13,016 nt of DNA from Selenomonadaceae bacterium. Lineage in GTDB: Bacteria > Bacillota > Negativicutes > Selenomonadales > Selenomonadaceae. Under the pieces are notes generated by a model. It made no database searches and was not told the origin of the DNA. It saw only the letters and a list, made by a program, of their open reading frames with translations. Shown piece after piece: positions 6,053 through 12,135 of this stretch. Position 1 is the stretch's first letter. Each line of letters starts with the position of its first letter. A program made the translations under genes and the position numbers. The stretch is taken from assembly GCA_017529085.1 (NCBI GenBank), contig JAFXOC010000343.1, positions 1 to 13,016 of the forward strand, in the 5' to 3' direction.

Positions 6053-8242
6053 TTATCCCAGGTATTTAATCCCCAACATTGTAATATCATCGGATTGTTC
6101 TGCGCCGTCTGCGTAAGTTTCGATGTCACGGCTTACAGCCGTTAAAATTTCTTTTGCGGTTAAAGAATTTTTGCCTTTTTGGTTTAATACCTCGTTTAAT
6201 CGCTCGTCGGAATACAGCTCACCCTTTTCATTCATGGCTTCGGTTACGCCATCAGTATAGAGAAACAGCATTTCTCCGGGTTTTAATGTCAAGCGATGGG
6301 TTGAAAATTGATAATTGGGTTTAATGCCGACCATATGATTGACTGTTTCTTGGGTTACATAATGCCAATTGGGATCGGAGTCGTTGACATTACCTATAAG
6401 CGGCATATTGTGACCGCCGTTGGCGTATGTGAGTTCGCCGCTTCCGGTGTTTAAAATTCCAAACCATACGGTAACAAACATCATCTCTCCGTTGTTTTCG
6501 AAAAGTTGACTGTTTGCCATATTTAGGATAGACGCAACATCCTCAAAATCACGGGACATAATCGTTAGATTTTTCAATATGGTTTTGCTTCGCATCATGA
6601 AGAGCGCCGCGGGAACACCTTTGCCGGATACGTCCGCGATGGTTATGGCAATGTGATTTTCGTCAAGTCGATAGAAGTCGTAGAAATCGCCGCCCACTTT
6701 TTTTGCGGCCGTCATGGAAGCGTAGATGTCAACTTTATCGTGTTTGGGGAAATTACGAGGCAGACTGCCCTCTTGAATATCTCTTGCAAGTTCAAGTTCC
6801 GTTGAAATGCGCTCCTCATCTGCCGCCGCTTTCGACAGATTTTCCATATAGGTTTTTAATTCCGTCGTCATGTCGTTGACGCAATTTGCCAAGTATTCCA
6901 ACTCATCATCGGTTTTAATATCAAGCTTTTTGTCTAAATTACCCTTTGCAATTTCTTTTATCCCGTCCGCTAAAGTTATAAGGGGGGTGATAAATTGATC
7001 CGCGGCTTTACGACTAATGAAGACGGCAATAGCCGTGATGATGGTGATTATGAGCGCAAGTTTTGCGAGATTTATCCAAAAAAGAAGATGCATATTGTCG
7101 ACAAATCCGTTGGATTCTTGCAAGATTATGGTTTTTGCCGCTTTAGCCGGCCTCAATATCTCTTCTTTTGTGATTAATGTACCGAAATACCAACCCGGAG
7201 TCGGCACGGGCGCATAGCCTAGGTAATATTCTTTGCCTTCGATGGTTACGGTCGTTGTGCCACTGTTTCCCGTCATCATGCGCTTGACGGCATCGGATAA
7301 ACTCTTGTTTGGGGAATTTCTAATATCCAGAGCCTCTTTTGTATTTGAAATGCTAAGTTCACCTTCCTCTTGAGAGGAAAATATTATTTCTCCCCTTTTA
7401 TTCACGGCGAAATTTATATTGCTTTCTCCCAATGTTTTCTTCATAAGGTGAGGGTAAAGTGTGTTTAAGCTGTAACCGATGCCCATGACGCCGATAAATT
7501 CTCCATCTTTGTAACAAGGAGCGGCGTTGGTAATTACCCGTCTGCCCACATTATCAAAAAATGTGTCGCTGAGTACGGTGTCGCCTTTTTTATGTTTCTT
7601 TGCCCAAGTATACCAATTACGTGTTCTGGGGTCGTAATCGGGTTCTTCGTAATCATTGTCATCAGTTCCTTTGTAATCGTTGCAATATAGGTACAGCGAA
7701 TATCCTTTGTCGGCCGCAAAATAAAAGGATGTATCAAAATTTTTGTAATGATGCGATATGGCAACCATAATATCGTTTAAGTTGCTCATCAATCCAATTT
7801 CCTGTTGAACAGACGGGCTTATGCCTTTAGCTCTTAGCTCTGCTGATTGAATCAGATATGTGGTACTCATGGTAAGTTTACCATTCTTGGGATAAGGTTC
7901 TATATAGCGAAGCTTGTAATTTTCCGGGTGATTAATGATAAAGTCGGCCATGTCTATCATAAGCTTTAAATCCAGACTAATACCGAAAAGTTCGCGATCA
8001 ACCATGCGCGCCTTTTCGTTTGCAGTATATTCAAGCACCTCGGTGGTTCGATCAATTATGAATTTTTCGGTAAATTCTGCGGCGGAATCACCCATGATGC
8101 GACTGTGTCCCAACACACCTTTTCTCGTGTCGTTAAGACTTAGCGCAGCCACAAGACTTATGCCTATAAATACGATTACTCCAAAGGCAATAAGCACTCT
8201 CAACTTGCGTTTTATACTGCCTTTAAACAAATTGATTTTCAT
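6053..8242 (-). CDS. Sensor PP2C phosphatase, dCache-HAMP-SpoIIE/RsbU type
   Basis: A 729-residue membrane sensor phosphatase. TM1 is about 14-34; an extracytoplasmic region at 35-385 looks like a double Cache ligand sensor, with the characteristic YDPRTRNWY at 203-211 and VMGIGYSL near 252-259; TM2 is about 386-409; HAMP about 410-465; a helical linker 466-495; then a PP2C/SpoIIE domain. Metal-binding acids are present: GGDFYD (Asp519, Asp522), IADVSGKG (Asp537), LYTDG (Asp664) and QSDDITML (Asp718, Asp719). Such enzymes dephosphorylate a phospho-STAS antagonist. Its ATG overlaps the stop of the RsbW-like gene by 4 nt (ATGA), so the two are translationally coupled. The ligand is unknown; dCache domains often bind amino acids or small organic acids. 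Confidence 0.93.
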   Translation of the reverse strand: MKINLFKGSIKRKLRVLIAFGVIVFIGISLVAALSLNDTRKGVLGHSRIMGDSAAEFTEKFIIDRTTEVLEYTANEKARMVDRELFGISLDLKLMIDMADFIINHPENYKLRYIEPYPKNGKLTMSTTYLIQSAELRAKGISPSVQQEIGLMSNLNDIMVAISHHYKNFDTSFYFAADKGYSLYLYCNDYKGTDDNDYEEPDYDPRTRNWYTWAKKHKKGDTVLSDTFFDNVGRRVITNAAPCYKDGEFIGVMGIGYSLNTLYPHLMKKTLGESNINFAVNKRGEIIFSSQEEGELSISNTKEALDIRNSPNKSLSDAVKRMMTGNSGTTTVTIEGKEYYLGYAPVPTPGWYFGTLITKEEILRPAKAAKTIILQESNGFVDNMHLLFWINLAKLALIITIITAIAVFISRKAADQFITPLITLADGIKEIAKGNLDKKLDIKTDDELEYLANCVNDMTTELKTYMENLSKAAADEERISTELELARDIQEGSLPRNFPKHDKVDIYASMTAAKKVGGDFYDFYRLDENHIAITIADVSGKGVPAALFMMRSKTILKNLTIMSRDFEDVASILNMANSQLFENNGEMMFVTVWFGILNTGSGELTYANGGHNMPLIGNVNDSDPNWHYVTQETVNHMVGIKPNYQFSTHRLTLKPGEMLFLYTDGVTEAMNEKGELYSDERLNEVLNQKGKNSLTAKEILTAVSRDIETYADGAEQSDDITMLGIKYLG

Positions 8243-8658
8243 TTGGCTGTCAACTCCATCGTCAAATGGTTGGCAAGAATTCCTTCAATTTCTTCGTATT
8301 CGTATGTCACAGACTCAAAAAATTGTTTTACCAGGAAAACGCCGTATCCTCCGGGAGGTTGATTTATCTTAGGCGGATAAGGTATTTGAGGCGCATCTAG
8401 AGGGTTGTATTGTCTTCCGTAATCTACGACCTCTATTCTAAATTTATCGCCTACAAGATATCCTTTTATCAAAATTGGGCGGTTTTCGGTGTCGTAAGCA
8501 TAACTTATTACATTGACCACAATTTCTTCAAAGCCTAATTCCAATTTTGTCAATTTGGCGGTGGAAACTCCGACTTTTTTCGCCGTTTCTATTATATCGT
8601 CGCGAATTATATCATAGTTTTCAGGCACTGCTTCATATCGTTTCCACAGAGTTTCCAT
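8239..8658 (-). CDS. RsbW/SpoIIAB-like anti-sigma factor serine kinase (HATPase_c)
   Basis: A 139-residue GHKL ATPase fold protein. N box: LELGFEEIVVNVISYAY (39-55) with Glu45 and Asn49 for Mg-ATP. G1 box: VVDYGRQYNP (77-86) with Asp79. G2 box: PGGYGVFLVKQF (102-113). It has no DHp histidine domain, which separates it from histidine kinases. RsbW-type proteins phosphorylate a STAS antagonist and bind or release an output protein depending on that phosphorylation. The STAS protein is 174 nt upstream and the phosphatase overlaps downstream. Start: ATG at 8656-8658 with agagga six nt upstream. The cognate output (sigma factor or other) is not in the window. Confidence 0.9.
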   Translation of the reverse strand: METLWKRYEAVPENYDIIRDDIIETAKKVGVSTAKLTKLELGFEEIVVNVISYAYDTENRPILIKGYLVGDKFRIEVVDYGRQYNPLDAPQIPYPPKINQPPGGYGVFLVKQFFESVTYEYEEIEGILANHLTMELTAK

Positions 8659-8685
8659 AATAGATCCTCTTTTCTAAAAATTATT

Positions 8686-8826
8686 GTTACTATTCACAGT
8701 TGCGGACTCTCCTCCCTGCCGCTTCGCGGCTTTCCCTCCTAGGAGGAGGGCTTTTTTCAGCTATCTTGAAGTTTTCCGCTTAGTGCCCCCCTCCTAGAGG
8801 GGGTATGGGGGGAGATTCTGTGGGGA
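8686..8826. repeat. GC-rich palindromic repeat block inside the partner-switch operon (copy A)
   Basis: It begins at 8686 with gttactattcac, exactly the reverse complement of 10424-10435, followed by a degenerate version of the left end of the 10266 element (both then have gc..actctc). It contains three hairpin-forming units: gccgc/gcggc at 8718-8730, ccctcc/ggaggg at 8734-8750, and the C-rich/G-rich pair around 8785-8813. It fills almost the whole gap between the STAS and kinase genes and ends close to the kinase ribosome binding site. Probably a mobile or REP-like insertion; no ORF inside. Confidence 0.65.
8734..8757 (+). terminator. Terminator-like hairpin on the + strand (antisense to the operon)
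   Basis: A 6-bp G/C stem (8734-8739 with 8745-8750), 5-nt loop and T6 at 8752-8757. The T-run is on the + strand only, so it would stop transcripts running antisense to the - strand operon while the operon itself sees an A-run before the hairpin and should read through. Confidence 0.5.
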
Positions 8827-8832
8827 CGCAAT

Positions 8833-9168
8833 TTATTTCTCGTGAATATCCATAATCTCGGTAAATCCTGTCACTTTGAATACATCCATCAAGTCGCTGT
8901 TGGCGTTTATAATGGACATTTTACCCTGTTGCTGCATGGTGTTCCCCATAGCCAAAAACACTCGAAGCGCCGCGCTTGAGATGTAGGTAACTTCATCTAG
9001 GTCAAAGATAAGATTGTTAATGTCTTCAATATCGCCCATTACTTCTTTTTTTAGTTGAATTGAAGTATTGGTATCGATACGCCCGGAAATTTTTACGGTA
9101 AGTTTTGCATCGTTTAAAAATTTTTTTATCTCCATAATTTTCGAAGCCGTTTTTAAAAACAGCCTCAT
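8833..9168 (-). CDS. STAS-domain anti-sigma factor antagonist (RsbV/SpoIIAA-like)
   Basis: Up to 111 residues with one STAS domain: KLTVKISGRIDTNTS near 22-36, LIFDLDEVTYISSAALRVFL at 53-72, and IINANSDLMDVFKVTGF near 86-102. Ser64/Ser65 in YISSAALR occupy the place of the serine that the kinase phosphorylates and the phosphatase restores. When unphosphorylated such proteins bind RsbW and free its target. Start is ambiguous: the first ATG (9168) has aaggagg almost touching it (2 nt spacer), while the second (9135) gives MEIKKF, the usual family N-terminus, but has no ribosome site. The longer frame is listed. The glycosyltransferase ends 32 nt upstream, so a shared transcript is likely. Confidence 0.9.
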   Translation of the reverse strand: MRLFLKTASKIMEIKKFLNDAKLTVKISGRIDTNTSIQLKKEVMGDIEDINNLIFDLDEVTYISSAALRVFLAMGNTMQQQGKMSIINANSDLMDVFKVTGFTEIMDIHEK

Positions 9169-9200
9169 TCCCTCCTTTTTTGTGAAAAAGCTTGTTTCGA

Positions 9201-10152
9201 TTATAATTCTCCTACTACCCCGTAACGACCTAAGAAAAAATAATACTTGTTTTTAAAGCCCTTGCTCATCATATTTACGCCGGCTGTACCGCTAGTCCTG
9301 CCCATGACTACGTTTTCACATTTGGATAAAATTACCATCTCCGTTAAATATTCAAGCCCTTTTAAATAGTAATCGTTTTCTCTGTCGTTTACATACATTG
9401 CGTGACTTATACCGTTATTCGCTCGAAAATCGGTATAAACTTTTGGAACGGTGACCACTTGATTTCCGAAAATGCTTTTAAACGCTTCGACAAAACTTTT
9501 ATCTTCCGTTGCCAGAAAAATTTTATTACACCCCCATTCTTTCGCTTTTTGATAAACCGTGGTCATTGCAAGTTCTATAGGCGGTTGTATGGCGTGATTG
9601 TAAAGTTTTCGCGAAATGTAATCCGTACCGCGAAGGAGTACGCCGATAACGTTGTCGCCCGCATTAAAAAGACTTCGACGAATGTTTTCTATATGTTTTT
9701 CTACATCCTCTCTTAAATCTAGCACATGCAAATCTAATAAATTACGCCATTTTGAAAATTCGGTTGTTTTTTCATATAAGTCATTGTAAGATAAGCTTGG
9801 AACTCCTATAGAACCGCCGGAAGATAAAATTATACTTCCCGTGTACCCCCCCCCCGATTGCCGTGAGAGCATCGTTAACCCCTATGCCGAATGGTTGCTT
9901 AAAGTAATATTCCCAAGAATTTTCTTTTCCCAAGAGTTTAGGGTCTAGATAATTATTGATATAATTTTGGCAATCTATAACGGGAATATAATGTTTTGAT
10001 AGAGCGTAACGAATATGCCCTGCAAATACTAGATAATTTGAAAACAAACCCACGTCTATATTTGCTCGTCGTATGAAATAGAAAGTAGGAAATCCCGAGT
10101 TCCCCTTTATAAGATAGTGTTCCGACCAATCTTCATCGTCAAAAACCCTCAT
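9201..10152 (-). CDS. Putative phase-variable glycosyltransferase (fucosyltransferase-like), frameshifted at a G10 tract
   Basis: Two reading frames join at ten G (coding strand). The front frame (10152 to 9781) gives 123 residues and leaves the homologous sequence after NDALTAIGGG (93-102); the back frame (to 9201) continues YTGSIILSSGGSIGVPSLSYNDLY. Nine G would fuse them into a 316-residue protein, so as sequenced the gene is OFF. The front half has FIRRANIDVGLFSNYLV and KENSWEYYFKQP; the back half has VLLRGTDY, KIFLATEDKSF, and near the C-terminus VMGRTSGTAG then LGRYG. The RGTD and TED motifs recall NodZ/O-FucT-like GT-B fucosyltransferases, but donor and acceptor are unproven. Start: ATG at 10150-10152 with aagga six nt upstream. 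Alternatives are a true pseudogene or a homopolymer sequencing error. Confidence 0.75.
9846..9855. repeat. Mononucleotide C10/G10 tract (candidate phase-variation switch)
   Basis: Ten consecutive C on the + strand, read as G10 in the glycosyltransferase, encoding Gly-Gly-Gly at residues 100-102. The frame breaks exactly here: G9 (or G12) gives a full-length protein, G10 and G11 give truncated ones. It is the only G/C homopolymer of this length in the window, in an otherwise AT-rich gene. Confidence 0.9.
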
Positions 10153-10230
10153 GTTTTGTCCTTCCCTTAAAGCTATTCTATCAATCTACTTAATTTTTTA
10201 TTCGTTAAAAAAATCAATATATCCTTCTTA

Positions 10231-10259
10231 ATTTTAAAAAATTATGTATTTAATGTAAA
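10231..10259 (-). promoter_or_regulatory. Promoter for the glycosyltransferase/partner-switch operon
   Basis: On the - strand a -35 TTTACA (10254-10259) and -10 TAAAAT (10231-10236) are separated by exactly 17 nt; each matches consensus at 5 of 6 positions. Transcription would begin near 10224, about 70 nt before the ATG at 10152. It abuts the left end of the MITE-like element. No better promoter is seen between this point and the phosphatase gene. Confidence 0.6.
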
Positions 10260-10265
10260 ATTTTA

Positions 10266-10435
10266 GTTAATATTCACGGGCAAACTCTCATGTAACAAGT
10301 ATGCGCTCGAGGCAACGTTGCCACCCATCCGCCTTCGGCACCTCCCGTGAAAGGGGAGGGGGACCGCGAAGCAGTGGAGGGGTTCACCATGAACGGCGCT
10401 AATTTACCTTTTGAATCGCGCTTGTGAATAGTAAC
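10266..10435. mobile_element. MITE-like element with terminal inverted repeats (copy B)
   Basis: A 170-bp element bounded by gttaatattcac at 10266-10277 and gtgaatagtaac at 10424-10435, inverted repeats matching at 11 of 12 positions. The interior is GC-richer than its surroundings and holds short palindromes (ccgccttcggc-like at about 10328-10339, cctccc...gggagg at 10341-10360) and no credible ORF. The same 12-mer end is at 8686 and the sequence just outside the right end (10436-10458) is shared with 5964-5985. No transposase is present, so any movement would need one elsewhere. It separates two divergently transcribed operons. Confidence 0.65.
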
Positions 10436-10475
10436 AAATTATGTGGTTTTTAGAGGTTCTCTATAGATATTAAAT

Positions 10476-10504
10476 TTGATGAAAAGACTTTTTTTTGCTA
10501 TAAT
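10476..10504 (+). promoter_or_regulatory. Extended -10 promoter for the gmhA-like operon
   Basis: -35 TTGATG (10476-10481), 17-nt spacer, perfect -10 TATAAT (10499-10504) preceded by TGc. The predicted start near 10511 leaves only about 9 nt before the ATG at 10520, which favours the later TTG start for the first gene. Confidence 0.75.
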
Positions 10505-10543
10505 TAAAAAGGAAATTTTATGTGGAAAAAAGGAGTGGTGAAA

Positions 10544-10822
10544 TTGTCTGAAAGAATGACGATGGCGGAAGTTTTAAAAGAGTATGGAGCGCCGCAGATT
10601 AAGTTGGATATTCACGCGACAAAGAGCGAATGTTTAAGGCTTCGTGAGAAACTCATCGCTATACGCGATTTGTCTAATGCGAAGGAGCAGGGGTATCTGG
10701 ATATTGACTGTAAACTTTATATCGATGTTGACGACATAGATAGGTATATTTCGGGAGAACTCGACACTTTGGGGGAAATTTATGCTTTCCCTGATGATAT
10801 TAAGTCTTTTAAGGAAGAGTGA
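10544..10822 (+). CDS. Hypothetical small acidic protein, first gene of the gmhA-like operon
   Basis: I do not recognise this protein. From the TTG start at 10544 it is 92 residues, beginning SERMTMAEVLKEYGAP after the initiator. It is rich in Asp/Glu with no signal peptide or membrane segment; the middle has a charged helix (about 26-40, ECLRLREKLIAIRD) and an acidic C-terminal half (DVDDIDRY and later FPDDIKSFKEE). Start choice: aaggag at 10530-10535 lies 8 nt before TTG 10544, whereas the in-frame ATG at 10520 would fall about 9 nt after the predicted transcription start; the ATG form would be 100 residues. The next gene begins 11 nt after its stop, so it belongs to the same operon. Confidence 0.7.
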   Translation: MSERMTMAEVLKEYGAPQIKLDIHATKSECLRLREKLIAIRDLSNAKEQGYLDIDCKLYIDVDDIDRYISGELDTLGEIYAFPDDIKSFKEE

Positions 10823-10833
10823 GGGTGAAATTT

Positions 10834-11466
10834 ATGAATATGAAAAAAGTTTTTGCGGCTATCGTTACAGGCGTATTTTTATTTACAGCCGCGCCCGTTG
10901 CTTTGGATTTGCCTATGGTTTATGCGGCAAAAGGCGGCGCGAAAATTGCGCCTAAATCCGCTCCCAAAACTTCCGCGCCGAAGTCTTCCGTGAAGGAAAC
11001 TGCGCCTAAAACGGGTCCCAACCAAAAAGAATACGCGCCTTCTAAGAGCGCAAAGGACTTGAATAAAGAAGCGCCAAAGGCAAATTCTGCGGCTCCCGCA
11101 ACTGCCGCAAATGCAGCAACCAACGCCTCCAGCGGAATGGGCAATATGATGAGAAATATCGGACTCTTTGCCGGCGGTATGCTTTTAGGTTCGCTTCTTG
11201 GTAATGCTTTAGGTCTTGGCGGTCTTGGAGATATATTCGGTATTCTCGCAAATGTTTTCTTTATAATTCTTGCGGTTCTTGCAGTTCGGTTTCTTTGGAA
11301 TAAATTTAAAAATAGGAATAATAATGACAATGTTTATGCAAGAAGTAAGGAAAATGTTTATGCCGGAAACAACGAAGTTAAAATACCGCCGATAGGGGGC
11401 GCTTCGAATACTTATGAAGACGGATATAACCCAAAAACTATGGCGGATCGGTATCGTTCTCGTTGA
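10834..11466 (+). CDS. Exported Ala/Pro/Lys-rich protein with two glycine-rich membrane helices (Tim44 N-terminus-like)
   Basis: A 210-residue protein. Residues 1-32 are a signal peptide (KK at 4-5, hydrophobic 6-20, likely cut near VYAA 29-32). Residues 33-100 form a low-complexity Ala/Pro/Lys/Ser linker. Two hydrophobic segments follow: 109-130 with Gly-rich GGMLLGSLLGNALGLGG, and 133-155 with FGILANVFFIILAVLAVRFL, then a basic KFKNR stretch and a polar tail. This resembles the N-terminal part of bacterial Tim44-like proteins, but the Tim44 domain itself is absent, so no function is assigned. Start: ATG 10834 behind gagggtga (10821-10828), with ATG 10840 also possible. The stop overlaps the ribosome site of the gmhA-like gene. 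Confidence 0.8.
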   Translation: MNMKKVFAAIVTGVFLFTAAPVALDLPMVYAAKGGAKIAPKSAPKTSAPKSSVKETAPKTGPNQKEYAPSKSAKDLNKEAPKANSAAPATAANAATNASSGMGNMMRNIGLFAGGMLLGSLLGNALGLGGLGDIFGILANVFFIILAVLAVRFLWNKFKNRNNNDNVYARSKENVYAGNNEVKIPPIGGASNTYEDGYNPKTMADRYRSR

Positions 11467-11475
11467 GGTGAGATC

Positions 11476-12135
11476 ATGAAACAAAATACGTCAAAAAAAC
11501 TTGACGAGCTTTTTATTCGTTATCCCGTTCTTTTGCCATGTAAAGACGAAATTATAAAGGCGATAGAGGCTATAATTGATTGCTATATCAGCGGGAAAAA
11601 AGTAATTGCGGCGGGCAACGGAGGCAGCGCGGCGGATGCGGAACACATCGTCGGCGAATTGATGAAAGGCTTTTTGTATCCCCGCGCGCTTAACGAAACA
11701 ACCATAAAAAAAATTCGCGAAAATTCAAGAGAGAACGCGGCGGATTATTTGATAAAAAATCTTCAAATGCCGCTTGCGGCGATTTCTCTCGTTAATCAAG
11801 TGGCGCTCGGTACGGCTTTCGCCAACGATCAAGCGGCGGATCTCGTCTTTGCCCAACAGATTTTAGGCATGGGAAATAAAGGCGACGTCTTTATTGCAAT
11901 ATCGACTTCGGGAAATTCAAAAAACGTTCTCTACGCGGTTGACGTTGCAAAGGCTAAGGGTTTAACAACGGTAGCTCTTACGGGAAAATCCGGCGGCGAG
12001 CTTAAAAATACGGCGGATATTTTGATAAACGTTCCGGAGGACGAAACGTATAAGATTCAAGAACTTCATCTGCCGGTTTACCATGCGCTTTGCATTGCGG
12101 TTGAGGAAGAATTTTTCGGCGAGGAACAGGCATGA
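11476..12135 (+). CDS. gmhA: SIS-domain phosphosugar isomerase (GmhA/DiaA-like)
   Basis: A 219-residue SIS protein, probably converting sedoheptulose 7-phosphate to D-glycero-manno-heptose 7-phosphate, the first step of ADP- or GDP-heptose synthesis for LPS or other surface glycans. Key segments: AAGNGGSAADAEHIVGEL (45-62, with Glu61), TAFANDQ (113-119), STSGNSKNV (143-151), and QELHLPVYHALC (195-206) with His198 and His203 near the expected catalytic or metal-site histidine. It is about 25 residues longer than typical GmhA; the extra part lies around 72-97, before LAAISL. Assignment as heptose enzyme versus other phosphosugar isomerase is uncertain. gaggtga at 11465-11471 overlaps the preceding stop. 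The next gene overlaps by 4 nt. Confidence 0.8.
   Translation: MKQNTSKKLDELFIRYPVLLPCKDEIIKAIEAIIDCYISGKKVIAAGNGGSAADAEHIVGELMKGFLYPRALNETTIKKIRENSRENAADYLIKNLQMPLAAISLVNQVALGTAFANDQAADLVFAQQILGMGNKGDVFIAISTSGNSKNVLYAVDVAKAKGLTTVALTGKSGGELKNTADILINVPEDETYKIQELHLPVYHALCIAVEEEFFGEEQA

Noticed and set aside
9201..9872. A separate 223-residue protein starting at ATG 9872
   Set aside because: That ATG lies out of the natural frame just before the G-tract, has no ribosome site, and the first six residues are simply the front half read in another frame; the two parts form one protein.
10266..10435. CRISPR or tandem repeat array at the GC-rich intergenic block
   Set aside because: There are no regularly spaced direct repeats; only terminal inverted repeats and short internal palindromes.
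10920..11330. 136-codon - strand open frame opposite the Ala/Pro-rich membrane protein
   Set aside because: Produced by the GC-rich low-complexity linker on the opposite strand; the + strand frame has a signal peptide, ribosome site and operon spacing.
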